In this document: one piece after another, positions 34,041-42,884 of the stretch | How the letters are laid out: each line of letters starts with the position of its first letter | Position numbering within the stretch: the first letter of the stretch is position 1 | Assembly: GCA_963977005.1 (NCBI GenBank) | Contig: CAXBMQ010000006.1 | Location: forward strand, 1 to 64,000 | Source: CAXBCP01 sp963977005 | Lineage (GTDB): Bacteria > Pseudomonadota > Alphaproteobacteria > MPNO01 > UBA830 | DNA: 64,000 nucleotides | Reading direction: 5' to 3' | The notes under the pieces: generated by a model | Database searches by the model: none | The model's input: the letters and a program-made list of their open reading frames with translations, nothing else | What the model was told of the DNA's origin: nothing | Program-made: the position numbers and the translations under genes

Positions 34041-35975
34041 ATGTCAGAGGAACAAACGACCGGCGCGCCCCGCCTTTCAAAGACGGGGCGCGCCATCGTT
34101 GACGGCGGCGCCGTGCTCGTCGCCCTGGGCTCCGTCGGCTGGGCCGCGGATTTATACCGCGAGGTCGGGCTGGTGCTGTATACCGAACAGTTCCTGGCGG
34201 CGATGCTGGCGGTTTCCCTGCCGCTCGTGTTTCTGCATATCCCGGCGACCAGGGGCCGGGCGGGCCGGGTGCCGTGGTACGATATCGTCGCTGCTCTCGC
34301 CGGGTTCGCGGCCATGGCCTATGTCGCGGCGGTGTATCCGCGCCTCTCCGGAGAACTGGTCTACCAGCCGATGGATGCGCTCATCGTCAGCGCGGTTATA
34401 CTTGCGCTGATCGTCGAAGGGCTGCGCCGCAGCGTCGGCAAGGTGCTTGTGATCGTGCTGCTGGTTTTCGTCGCCTATGCGCTGTGGGGACATCATATTC
34501 CCGGCAAGCTGGTCGGGCGCAGCGTCGAGACGACGACCGTGATTATAAACCTGGCGCTCGACCCGCAGGCCCTTCTGGGCACACCGATGATTATCGCGAC
34601 CACGGTCGTCATCGCCTTCCTGCTGTTCGGCCAGGTACTGTTCGCCTCGGGCGGCTCGGCGTTTTTTACCGGGATCGCGATGGCGACGATGGGCGGCTAT
34701 CGCGGCGGCGGCGCCAAGATCGCGATCACCGCGTCCGGTCTGTTCGGCTCGATCTCGGGCAGCGCCGTCTCCAACGTGCTGTCGACCGGGGTGATTACCA
34801 TTCCGCTGATGCGCGACACGGGCTATTCGGCGGAATCGTCGGGCGCGATCGAAGCGGTCGCCTCGACCGGCGGACAATTGATGCCGCCACTGATGGGGGC
34901 ATCGGCCTTCGTGATGGCCGAGTTCCTCGAAATCCCCTACGCGGAGGTCGTGCTGGCAGCACTTGTGCCGGCGATCCTGTATTACGTCGCCCTGTTTATC
35001 GTTGCCGATCTCGAAGCCGCGCGGACCGGAATCGAGAAGGTCGACCGCAGCGTGCTGCCGGCGGTCGGGAAGGTTTTTCGCGCCGGGTGGTTTTTTCCGT
35101 TGCCGTTCGGTTTCCTGATCTACGCGCTGTTCGTCCTCAATCAGCGGCCCGAAACAGCGGCGCTGTATTCGACGCTGGTCCTGCTGATCTGCGCGCTGAT
35201 CTTCGGCTATGAGGGCAAGCGCATCTCGCCGGTTCAGCTTTGGGGCGCGCTGCGCGATACCGGGCTTGCGGCGGTCGAACTGATCCTGATCGTCGCGGCG
35301 GCCGGTCTGGTGATCGGCGTGCTCAACCTGTCGGGGCTGAGCTTCGGGCTCACCCTGTCGCTGGTCCAGCTCGGCGGTGGCAACCTGTTCGTGCTGCTGA
35401 TCCTGGCGGCGCTGATCTGCATTGTGCTCGGCATGGGTATGCCGACGCTGGGCGTCTACGTGCTGGTGGCGGCACTTGTCGCGCCCGCCCTGGTCGAGGT
35501 CGGCGTCAACATCGTCGCGGCGCACCTGTTCGTGCTGTATTTCGGGATGATGTCGATGATCACCCCGCCGGTTGCCATCGCCGCTTTTGCGGCGGCCAGC
35601 CTGACCCGGGCCGATCCGATGCGGACGGGCTATGCCGCGGTCAAGTTCGGCTGGATGGCCTATGTCATTCCGTTCCTGTTCGTCCTGTCGCCGACCCTGA
35701 TCCTGAAAGGCGCGCCCGGGGCGATCGCGCTTGCCGTGGCGACGGCGCTGGTCGGGGTCTGGCTGGTCTCGGTCGCGGTCACCGGTTATGCGACGCGACC
35801 GCTGGGAGCGGCCATGCGGCTGGCCTTTGCCGCGGCGGGGTTCGCCGCCCTGATGCCGGCGAACGCGATTCCCGGCGGGCACTGGGTGGATCTTGCGGGT
35901 GTCGTCGCAGGCGTCGTGCTGACATCGCGCGAATGGCTGGCCGCGCGCAAAGACAGGCCGGCAAGCGCCGGCTGA
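34041..35975 (+). CDS. TRAP transporter fused permease (DctQM type)
   Basis: The 644-residue membrane protein combines the small 4-helix subunit (N-terminal about 150 residues) and the large 12-helix subunit, the form usual for TAXI systems. Characteristic segments are GGGAKIAITASGLFGSISGSAVSNV near 231-255 and LGMGMPTLGVYVLVAALVAPAL near 468-489, which surround the sodium and substrate sites. It should drive secondary uptake with the upstream TAXI receptor. It stops 5 nt from the convergent VOC gene. Confidence 0.92.
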   Translation: MSEEQTTGAPRLSKTGRAIVDGGAVLVALGSVGWAADLYREVGLVLYTEQFLAAMLAVSLPLVFLHIPATRGRAGRVPWYDIVAALAGFAAMAYVAAVYPRLSGELVYQPMDALIVSAVILALIVEGLRRSVGKVLVIVLLVFVAYALWGHHIPGKLVGRSVETTTVIINLALDPQALLGTPMIIATTVVIAFLLFGQVLFASGGSAFFTGIAMATMGGYRGGGAKIAITASGLFGSISGSAVSNVLSTGVITIPLMRDTGYSAESSGAIEAVASTGGQLMPPLMGASAFVMAEFLEIPYAEVVLAALVPAILYYVALFIVADLEAARTGIEKVDRSVLPAVGKVFRAGWFFPLPFGFLIYALFVLNQRPETAALYSTLVLLICALIFGYEGKRISPVQLWGALRDTGLAAVELILIVAAAGLVIGVLNLSGLSFGLTLSLVQLGGGNLFVLLILAALICIVLGMGMPTLGVYVLVAALVAPALVEVGVNIVAAHLFVLYFGMMSMITPPVAIAAFAAASLTRADPMRTGYAAVKFGWMAYVIPFLFVLSPTLILKGAPGAIALAVATALVGVWLVSVAVTGYATRPLGAAMRLAFAAAGFAALMPANAIPGGHWVDLAGVVAGVVLTSREWLAARKDRPASAG

Positions 35976-35979
35976 AACG

Positions 35980-36435
35980 TCAGTTCACGTTTTCGTACTG
36001 CTCCAGGCCTTCGATCTCGTCGAGGTTCTCGGCGCGGGCGCGCAGTTCCAGCACGTTGCGGTCGGGGTCGCGAACGAACAGCGACACATGCCCGTCGCCG
36101 CCGAACATCACAGGCCCCTGGGTGATGGCGACACCGTTTTCCCTGAGCACCGCCATGGTCTCGGGGATGGACGATACCCGCAGCGCCAGGTGGGTGATAC
36201 CGGCATATTTTGTATCGACATCCATCAGGATGTTGCTGCCGTCATGTTCCTCGGCGGCATTGACGATCAGGTTGATTTCCACGTCCTGCGGATTGCGGAT
36301 GATGATGACCGGATCGAACGTCACCCGGGTGAGCACCTCGAAGCCCAGCATCTCGTAAAACGCGATTGCCCGGTCCGCGTCCGCAACGCGGATTCCCGTA
36401 TGGTCGACCTTCTCGACACTGATCCTCGCGGCCAT
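35980..36435 (-). CDS. VOC-family (glyoxalase/ring-cleavage dioxygenase fold) protein
   Basis: The protein has 151 residues with two beta-alpha-beta-beta-beta modules. The first begins VDHTGIRVADADRAIAFYEMLGF (His13 as likely metal ligand), and the second begins GITHLALRVSSIPET and ends SLFVRDPDRNVLELRAR, with the typical C-terminal Glu ligand. The start at 36435 is fixed by a strong AAAGGAGGAG on the minus strand. The function could be lyase, isomerase or dioxygenase. It follows the GMC gene by 29 nt and is probably co-transcribed. Confidence 0.88.
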   Translation of the reverse strand: MAARISVEKVDHTGIRVADADRAIAFYEMLGFEVLTRVTFDPVIIIRNPQDVEINLIVNAAEEHDGSNILMDVDTKYAGITHLALRVSSIPETMAVLRENGVAITQGPVMFGGDGHVSLFVRDPDRNVLELRARAENLDEIEGLEQYENVN

Positions 36436-36464
36436 GCCGTCTCCTCCTTTTTGCTGATCGTGAA

Positions 36465-38096
36465 CTAGGCCGCGACTTCGATCGGGGCAAGGGGCGTTTT
36501 GCCGAGCAACAGGTCGGCGGCGCGTTCGGCGAAGGCGATGGTGGGCGCGTTGATGTTGCCGCCCAGCATGTCCGGGAACACCGATGCATCCACAACCCGC
36601 AGGTTCTCCGCCCCCCGCACCCTGAATTCGGGGTCGACGACGGCCATCTCGTCGCTGTCCGGCCCCATCTTGCAGGTGCCGAGCGGATGATGGACCGTCC
36701 ATGCCGTGCGTTTGATGAACTCATCGAGCGATTCGCCTGCCGGCTGAATTTCCGGACCCCGGAAACTGTCCAGCGCCTTCTGGCCGGCGATATCCTTGAC
36801 GATGGCGATACCGTCTTTGAGGGTTTTCCAGTCGGCGGGATCCGACAGGAAGTTCTGATGGATTTTGGCATGATCGCCGGGATTGGCCGAGGCGAGTTTC
36901 AGCTCGCCGCGGCTTTTCGGGTGCAGCACGACCGGGCGAACCATGAACGCGTCCTTCGGTTTTTTGCCGGTCAGCGGCATCCAGGGCTGCGATTCCGGTG
37001 GGATAAACCGCGCCAGAAGCTGAATGTCGGGCTGGGCCATCCCTTCCTGAGATGAGATATACCCGGTCAGCGGGCCCGGCATTTCGGTCGCGAATCCGGT
37101 GCCGAAGAGATACGCCTGCGCCATCGACAGGGCGAGGCGGTCCCAGCGCAGGCGGCCGACGAACGGCCCGTCGCCGATGCGTTCGTATTCGACGCCGACG
37201 GACAGATGATCCTGCAGGTTCTGGCCGACGCCTTTCAGATCGACGGCGGTCGCAATGTCGTGTTCCGCCAGATGCTCGCTATTGCCGATGCCGGACAGCA
37301 TCAGCAGTTGCGGCGAATTGATCACCCCGCCGGCAACGATGACCTCGCGCTCGGCGCGGGCGGTGGTCGTGCTGTTGCCGCCGGTCGAATATTCGACGCC
37401 GACGGCTTTTGTGCCTTCCAGCACAACCTTGTGCGCCAGTGCATTGGTGATGACCGTCAGGTTCGAGCGTTTCATGGCGGGGCGCAGATAGGCAACCGCT
37501 GCGCTGCAGCGCCGTCCGTTGCGGATGGTCGATTGGAGCGTGGCCAGACCTTCGTTCTGATGGCCGTTGTAATCCGCCGTGCGCGAGTAACCGGCCTGTT
37601 CGCCGGCCTGCAGCCAGGCTTCCTGAAGGGGGTCGGGATATTTGTTCTCGATCGTCGTCAGCGGGCCGCCGGTGCCGCGCAACGGCTCGTCGCCTTTTTC
37701 CCAGTCTTCCGACTTGATGAAATAGGGCAGGATATCGGCATAGGACCAGCCCGTGCAGCCATTGCGGCTCCACCGGTCGTAATCTTCGCGGTGGCAGCGG
37801 ACATAGGCCATCGCATTGATCGACGATGATCCGCCGAGCACTTTGCCGCGCGCGCATTCGACCTTGCGGTCGTTGAATTCGCTTTCTTCCTCGGTGAAAT
37901 ACCCCCAGTCGTACAGGCGTTCGAACAGGATCTTGCCCCAGCCGAGGGGTACCGTGATGATCGGGTTGCGCTCGCTGCCGCCGGCCTCCAGGACCAGAAC
38001 CTGGACGTTGGGATCTTCGGTCAGCCGGTTGGCCAGTGTGCAGCCGGCCGATCCAGCGCCCACAATCACGTAATCGTAGCTTTTCCCGTTGCTCAT
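36465..38096 (-). CDS. GMC-family FAD-dependent oxidoreductase (choline dehydrogenase-like)
   Basis: The 543-residue flavoenzyme oxidises alcohols. It has the Rossmann motif YVIVGAGSAGCTLANRL at about 8-24, the GMC signature RGKVLGGSSSINAMAYVR near 80-97, and the catalytic His region WTVHHPLGTCKMG near 485-497. GGGA 6-7 nt upstream supports the start at 38096; the 17 upstream in-frame codons are rejected. Substrate class (choline, long-chain or aromatic alcohols) cannot be set from sequence. Divergent from the deaminase gene. Confidence 0.92.
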   Translation of the reverse strand: MSNGKSYDYVIVGAGSAGCTLANRLTEDPNVQVLVLEAGGSERNPIITVPLGWGKILFERLYDWGYFTEEESEFNDRKVECARGKVLGGSSSINAMAYVRCHREDYDRWSRNGCTGWSYADILPYFIKSEDWEKGDEPLRGTGGPLTTIENKYPDPLQEAWLQAGEQAGYSRTADYNGHQNEGLATLQSTIRNGRRCSAAVAYLRPAMKRSNLTVITNALAHKVVLEGTKAVGVEYSTGGNSTTTARAEREVIVAGGVINSPQLLMLSGIGNSEHLAEHDIATAVDLKGVGQNLQDHLSVGVEYERIGDGPFVGRLRWDRLALSMAQAYLFGTGFATEMPGPLTGYISSQEGMAQPDIQLLARFIPPESQPWMPLTGKKPKDAFMVRPVVLHPKSRGELKLASANPGDHAKIHQNFLSDPADWKTLKDGIAIVKDIAGQKALDSFRGPEIQPAGESLDEFIKRTAWTVHHPLGTCKMGPDSDEMAVVDPEFRVRGAENLRVVDASVFPDMLGGNINAPTIAFAERAADLLLGKTPLAPIEVAA

Positions 38097-38143
38097 TTTT
38101 TTCCCATCCCTGTACGGCAGAATTGTTATCTTGGCACAGGATA

Positions 38144-38162
38144 GCATATGGAATTTGCATAC
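38144..38162. promoter_or_regulatory. imperfect dyad between GMC and deaminase genes
   Basis: On the minus strand GTATG and CATAT flank a 7-nt spacer, giving an inverted repeat with one mismatch. It lies 48 nt before the GMC start and 58 nt before the deaminase start. It resembles GntR/FadR-type operators in size and A/T core, but no regulator gene is adjacent. Confidence 0.25.
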
Positions 38163-38219
38163 TAACAGGCCCCATACTGCCCATCCTGTCCTGACAACCC
38201 CGGGGAACGTACGATCAGC

Positions 38220-39227
38220 ATGACCGTTTCAGACGATTTTATCCGCCGCCTGCCCAAGGCCGAACTGCATTTGCATATTGAAGGCAGCTTCGAGCCCGAA
38301 CTGATGTTCGAGATCGCCCGGCGGAACGACGTGGCGTTGCCGTATCAGACTGTCGACGACCTGAAAGCGGCCTATGACTTTGCCGATCTGCAGGCGTTCC
38401 TCGATCTGTACTACGCCGGTATGAGCGTGTTGCTGAAAGAGCAGGATTTTTACGATCTGACGGCGGCCTATATGCAGCGCGCCGTGGCCGATGGCGTTGT
38501 CCATACCGAGATATTTTTCGACCCGCAGGGACATACCGAGCGCGGCGTGGCATTCGACGTCGCCCTGGACGGCATATGGCGTGCGCTGCGTGATGCGGAG
38601 GCGGCGCACGGGATTACATCGTCCATCATCATGTGTTTCCTGCGTCATCTCGACGAAGACGACGCGTTCCCGGTGCTGGAGGCGGCGATGGCGCATCGCG
38701 ACCGGATTATCGGCGTCGGTCTGGATTCGTCGGAGCTCGGTCACCCGCCGCAGAAATATCAGCGTGTCTTCGCCAAAGCCCGGGATGCCGGGTTCAGGCT
38801 CGTCGCCCATGCGGGCGAAGAAGGCCCGCCCGAATACGTCCGCGACACGCTCGATCTGTTGCACGTCGACCGGATCGATCACGGCAATGCCGCCATGGCG
38901 GATGCCGATCTGGTCGCACGCCTCGCCCGTGAGAAAATGCCGCTGACCGTCTGCCCGCTGTCGAATTACCGCCTGCAGGGAGTGACCGACATGTCGCGGC
39001 ACCCGCTGCGCGCCATGCTGGATGCCGGATTGATGGCGACCGTCAATTCGGACGATCCCGCCTATTTCGGCGGCTATGTGCTGGATAATTACCTTGCCGT
39101 GCGCGATGCGCTGGACCTGGCGCAGGACGAAATCGTTACCCTGGCGAAGAATTCGATCACGGCGTCGTTTCTGGAAGACGGTTCGAAGGCCAAGTGGCTG
39201 GCGGCGATTGACAGAGCGGTCGTGTAG
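38220..39227 (+). CDS. adenosine/adenine deaminase family protein
   Basis: This zinc-dependent purine deaminase has 335 residues. His17 and His19 in ELHLHIEGSF bind zinc, HAGEEG near 198-203 holds the next His and the catalytic Glu, and NSDDPAYFGGY near 278 has the Asp pair. The HLHIEGSFEPELMFEIARRN start and CPLSNYRL near 247 are more like bacterial adenine deaminases (ADE subgroup) than adenosine deaminases, so adenine to hypoxanthine is the better guess. It precedes the second Rieske pair by 73 nt on the same strand. Confidence 0.88.
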   Translation: MTVSDDFIRRLPKAELHLHIEGSFEPELMFEIARRNDVALPYQTVDDLKAAYDFADLQAFLDLYYAGMSVLLKEQDFYDLTAAYMQRAVADGVVHTEIFFDPQGHTERGVAFDVALDGIWRALRDAEAAHGITSSIIMCFLRHLDEDDAFPVLEAAMAHRDRIIGVGLDSSELGHPPQKYQRVFAKARDAGFRLVAHAGEEGPPEYVRDTLDLLHVDRIDHGNAAMADADLVARLAREKMPLTVCPLSNYRLQGVTDMSRHPLRAMLDAGLMATVNSDDPAYFGGYVLDNYLAVRDALDLAQDEIVTLAKNSITASFLEDGSKAKWLAAIDRAVV

Positions 39228-39300
39228 AATTTGACACCTTGCCCCACCCGTCGTACCCTCCTGTTCGATCGTTGCGCCCGCACTAATTAAGGTGACTGAG

Positions 39301-40551
39301 ATGGACGACCGTATCTCCCGCTGGGACGCCCGGCCCGATGTTCCGCCGACCCACTATGTCGACAATCGCATCTTCACCCATGACGGTATATTCGCCGACG
39401 AGCAGGAAAAGATTTTTGCCGGCGGCTGGAAACTGGTGTGCCATGAATCGGAACTGCCGGATCCGGGCAGCTATCGGACGCTGACGCTGGGCGGGCGGCC
39501 ATTGCTGGTTGTGCGGGGGCATGACGGCGAAGGTGGTCGGGGCGGCGACATCAAGACGTTTTTTAACATCTGCCCCCACCGCGGCGCGCCGCTGGCGCGG
39601 GACGAAAAGGGCACGTTCGGCAAGCGCATCCAGTGTTTTTATCATCTGTGGACCTTTGGTCTCGACGGCGCCTGCACCGGAATTACCCGGCCCGAAGGAT
39701 ACGCGCCGGTCGGGCTGACGAAGGACGATGTGGGCTTGCGGCCGGTGCGAACCGAGGTGCTGGGCGGTCTGGTGTTTGTATCGATCGCCGACGATGTGGA
39801 ACCGCTGGCCGATTTTCTCGGGCCGGCGGCCGATAATATCCGGCTGCATTTCCCGCAAGACGTGGCGCTGGAGGTCTTTCACTATCACCGCGCCGAAATC
39901 CGTTGCAACTGGAAACTCTGGGTCGATAACAACTCCGAGCAGTATCACGAATTCCTGCATGTCCTGAACCGCAAGACAGGTCTGACGCAGCCCAACTATC
40001 ATGAACGCCGTTGGCACCTTCATCCCAACGGCCACAATGCGATGGATCAGGGTGCGATGAATTATGGCGGCGCCGGGTTGGAAGCGCGGCGCGACGGGCT
40101 GATGCCCGGCATGGAACCCGATGCGTTAATGGTGATGCTGCTGTTCCCCGATGTGATGATCAACGTGCGCGCCACCGTGATGCGGATCGATACCATCACG
40201 CCGGTGTCGCCGGACCGCACGATCGTCGAATGGCGCGGGCTCGGCCTTAAATCGGACACGGCGGCGCAACGTGACGAACGTATCCGCCATCACAACCAGG
40301 TCTGGGGGCCGGCGGGGCGCAACCTGCCGGAAGACATCGCGGCGGTGGAATCCCAGCAACGGGCGATGGAAAGCGGCGGGTTTCCCTGGTCGATTTATGC
40401 GCGGGAGGAAGAATTGCGGCCACAGGACGATTCCAACCTGCGCGCGTTCTACCAGGAATGGGGCCGCCGGGTCGGCCGCTGGCCGCACGACCCGGACGCC
40501 GTGCGTGGCGACGAACCCAGCCTGTCCGTGATCGGCGGGGCTGCCGAGTGA
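39301..40551 (+). CDS. Rieske non-heme iron oxygenase, alpha subunit (second system)
   Basis: This 416-residue oxygenase subunit has a Rieske site CPHRGAPLA...CFYHLW near 87-109. The mononuclear-iron region is NWKLWVDNNSEQYHEFLHVLN near 205-225. The two His are three residues apart (H-x3-H) rather than the usual four or five, which is noteworthy. An in-frame GTG lies at 39292, but AAGG is 8 nt before ATG 39301, which is preferred. The paired beta-like gene overlaps its stop by 4 nt. Substrate unknown. Confidence 0.88.
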   Translation: MDDRISRWDARPDVPPTHYVDNRIFTHDGIFADEQEKIFAGGWKLVCHESELPDPGSYRTLTLGGRPLLVVRGHDGEGGRGGDIKTFFNICPHRGAPLARDEKGTFGKRIQCFYHLWTFGLDGACTGITRPEGYAPVGLTKDDVGLRPVRTEVLGGLVFVSIADDVEPLADFLGPAADNIRLHFPQDVALEVFHYHRAEIRCNWKLWVDNNSEQYHEFLHVLNRKTGLTQPNYHERRWHLHPNGHNAMDQGAMNYGGAGLEARRDGLMPGMEPDALMVMLLFPDVMINVRATVMRIDTITPVSPDRTIVEWRGLGLKSDTAAQRDERIRHHNQVWGPAGRNLPEDIAAVESQQRAMESGGFPWSIYAREEELRPQDDSNLRAFYQEWGRRVGRWPHDPDAVRGDEPSLSVIGGAAE

Positions 40552-41027
40552 ATGCTGTGACGGGCGCGACAGAAGACCGGGAGGGCATCAGAACCCTGAC
40601 CAGCCGGTCAGCACGTTTTCTGAACGAAGGCCGGTTCGCCGACTTTATCGCACTGTTTGCGGAGGACGGGCACTACATACTCGAAGCCGAGAGCGCCGAG
40701 ATCGGCAAACGTATGACCTGGCTCGATCTGTCCTGCGCGGAACTGGATGCGCTGCTGGAAGAATCTCCACAGCACGTACATGACCTTGCCGGGCGAAAGC
40801 ATATGGTGACCGTGGAGGAAATCGACTTTTCGGACGGTGGCGACCGGGCCGATGTTCTGTCCGGTTTTGCGGTCTTCCGCACCGATATCGATGGCCGGAC
40901 CGAGGTCTACGCCGTCGGCAATTACGCAGATACTTTACGCCGCACGGATGACGGCTGGCGGATCGCGACCCGGCGTGTGATTGTGGAGACCCGCATGTTT
41001 CGCACCCCGACACCGACGCCATTGTAA
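40548..41027 (+). CDS. ring-hydroxylating oxygenase beta-subunit-like protein
   Basis: A 159-residue SnoaL/NTF2-fold protein starting at GTG 40548, which overlaps the alpha stop (GTGA). Features are SRSARFLNEGRFADFIALFAEDGHYILE near 19-46 and a C-terminal strand pattern ending WRIATRRVIVETRMF, as in dioxygenase beta subunits. It is more divergent than the beta subunit at 32447. Coupled translation with the alpha subunit supports the role. Confidence 0.83.
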   Translation: MNAVTGATEDREGIRTLTSRSARFLNEGRFADFIALFAEDGHYILEAESAEIGKRMTWLDLSCAELDALLEESPQHVHDLAGRKHMVTVEEIDFSDGGDRADVLSGFAVFRTDIDGRTEVYAVGNYADTLRRTDDGWRIATRRVIVETRMFRTPTPTPL

Positions 41028-41201
41028 TTCGCAACGGCGGGGGCAGGCTGTACTGGCTCACGGCTGTCGATGGCCCGCAGAGCTGAGCAGGAATCCGGCA
41101 CCGTTCGGTTTTTGACGTATTTCGCCCACGCGTTAAGTCTTTGTTCGAATTATTGCGGGATACTTCTGTCTGTTTCGTAGAGTCAAAGTGAGACAGTCAG
41201 A

Positions 41202-41408
41202 ATGTCCAAATCCAAAGATATCCACCCCGGCCAGCAGTTCCGCGCCAGCGAAGGCCTTCTCTGGGAGGTCGATACGCTCAGCGACCTGTCGACATCCATT
41301 CCGCATGTCAAAATGGTCGGTGTCAGCGACCGGTCCGTCACCAAGATTATCGCTCAGAGCGTGCTGCTCGATCAGAGCCGCTTTCAGGAACTGCCGAGCG
41401 CCGCTTAA
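41202..41408 (+). CDS. conserved-looking small protein of unknown function
   Basis: A 68-residue acidic-to-neutral cytoplasmic protein without signal peptide or membrane helix (MSKSKDIHPGQQFRA, then EGLLWEVDTL, then PHVKMVGVSDRSVTKIIAQS). The pattern of short beta strands suggests a small SH3-like or barrel domain, perhaps sensing metabolites; this is a guess. It stands alone, 175 nt after the Rieske beta gene, and is convergent with the AEC permease. Codon bias matches the genome, which supports a real gene. It is not recognised. Confidence 0.6.
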   Translation: MSKSKDIHPGQQFRASEGLLWEVDTLSDLSTSIPHVKMVGVSDRSVTKIIAQSVLLDQSRFQELPSAA

Positions 41409-41432
41409 GCGGTTTCCCCGCCCGGCGGGACC

Positions 41433-42371
41433 TTACGCCAAAAGCGAAATAACCACGGCAAGCGTACCCGCGGATATACCCGTCGATATCAGGATCGCGG
41501 ACGTCACCGGTCCGACAAATGTCCGGTATTGCTGTGCGACCGTAAACACGGTCGCGCCGACCGGGATGGCGGCCATCATGGTCGCAACGCCCGTGGTAAG
41601 ACTGTCGAGCGCAAATACCTGTGTGCATAACAGCCAGACGATGATCGGATGAACGATCAGTTTGAACCCCGCCATGGTCGCGGTCTCCGCGGGCCGTCCC
41701 GCGATTTTGTATTCCGCGAGGCTGGCCCCGAGGACGAACAGGGCGCAGGGACCGGCGGCGCCGGACATCATATCGATATAGCGTTCGACCGGAACGGCAA
41801 GCCCGATACCGGTAAAGCTCCAGCAGGCGCCGGCGAGGATGGCGAGCAGGATCGGGTTGCGGCTTAGCGCACGGATCGGGGCAACCACAATCGCCGCCAG
41901 TCCCCGCTGGCTCGCCCGGCCGCGCGATACCTCGATAATCAGGATCGTAACCGGCAATAGCAGCAACGTATTAAACGCGATGATCGCGGTTATCGGCCCG
42001 ACCGCCGCATCGCCGAAGGTCAGGACGATCAGCGGCAGGCCGAGCAGGACGGTGTTCGAAAAGCCCGCCCCCATGCCGAGCAGGGCAAGCTCTTCGCCGG
42101 GCAGACGAAACACGGTATGCGAAAACGCGATAATCAGCGCCATCGAGATCAGGCTGCCGCCGAAATAGGCGGCGGCGATCAGCGGCTCCACGCCGTTGAA
42201 GGCACGGCCGCTGGCCAGCGCGCCGAACAACAGGGTCGGCAGGGCGACATAAAAGACGAAATTGTTGAAATATTTCGTCGCGTCCGGGGTCCATTTGGGC
42301 GTTTTGCCGACCCCGTAACCGACCAGGATCAGCGCGAAGACCGGCACGATGATGTGGACGATCGCGGTCAT
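41433..42371 (-). CDS. AEC-family (auxin efflux carrier-like) transporter
   Basis: The 312-residue inner-membrane protein has about ten predicted helices in two five-helix halves. It starts IVHIIVPVFALILVGYGVGK and has the typical GFSNTVLLGLPLIV segment in the first half and AAIPVGATVFTVAQQY in the second. Family members move malate, malonate or auxin-like carboxylates. It lies 57 nt after the MarR gene on the same strand; the two may be co-transcribed. Confidence 0.88.
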   Translation of the reverse strand: MTAIVHIIVPVFALILVGYGVGKTPKWTPDATKYFNNFVFYVALPTLLFGALASGRAFNGVEPLIAAAYFGGSLISMALIIAFSHTVFRLPGEELALLGMGAGFSNTVLLGLPLIVLTFGDAAVGPITAIIAFNTLLLLPVTILIIEVSRGRASQRGLAAIVVAPIRALSRNPILLAILAGACWSFTGIGLAVPVERYIDMMSGAAGPCALFVLGASLAEYKIAGRPAETATMAGFKLIVHPIIVWLLCTQVFALDSLTTGVATMMAAIPVGATVFTVAQQYRTFVGPVTSAILISTGISAGTLAVVISLLA

Positions 42372-42428
42372 GCAGTTTCCCGGTGCCGGTAAAAGTCGCG
42401 TTCACGCCAGGGGCGAAGCACTTGGCGG

Positions 42429-42863
42429 TCAGTTCAGTTCTTCCGCACGGGCGATCATTGTCCGCAGGGTCGCCACCAGTGCCTCGAGCTCGTCCCCGGA
42501 AATCGAGGACGTCAGTTCGGCATAGCGTTTATTGGCGGTCGGCGCGATCTTGTCGTGCAGTTTGGTGCCCTTCGACGTCAGCGCCAGCCGATAGCTGCGC
42601 CGGTCATCGGGGTCGCGGGTGCGGGCCACGTAGCCGGCATCGACCAGGCGTTGAACCGCCCGGTTGACGGCCATTTTTTCCATCGCCCAGCGGTTGGTGA
42701 TATCGGCGCCCGACACGCCGGGCTCCGACACCAGGGTCAGGATCACGCGCCACTCGGCCAGCGACACGCCGTATTTCGTCTCGACCTCGTCGAAGAACGC
42801 GCGGCTGATCCGGTTCGATAGCATGTGAACCAGGGAAAGCGGTTTGTCGTCTGTCAGTGCCAT
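42429..42863 (-). CDS. MarR-family transcriptional regulator
   Basis: A 144-residue winged helix-turn-helix regulator. The recognition region lies in WRVILTLVSEPGVSGADITNRWAMEKMAVNRAVQRLV (about 38-74) and the wing has DPDDRRSYRLALTSKG. Dimerisation helices are at both ends. MarR proteins often bind aromatic carboxylates. It sits between the AEC permease and the luciferase-like gene, all on the minus strand, so it may regulate either. Confidence 0.9.
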   Translation of the reverse strand: MALTDDKPLSLVHMLSNRISRAFFDEVETKYGVSLAEWRVILTLVSEPGVSGADITNRWAMEKMAVNRAVQRLVDAGYVARTRDPDDRRSYRLALTSKGTKLHDKIAPTANKRYAELTSSISGDELEALVATLRTMIARAEELN

Positions 42864-42884
42864 TGCGGCAGTATAGCAGAATCT

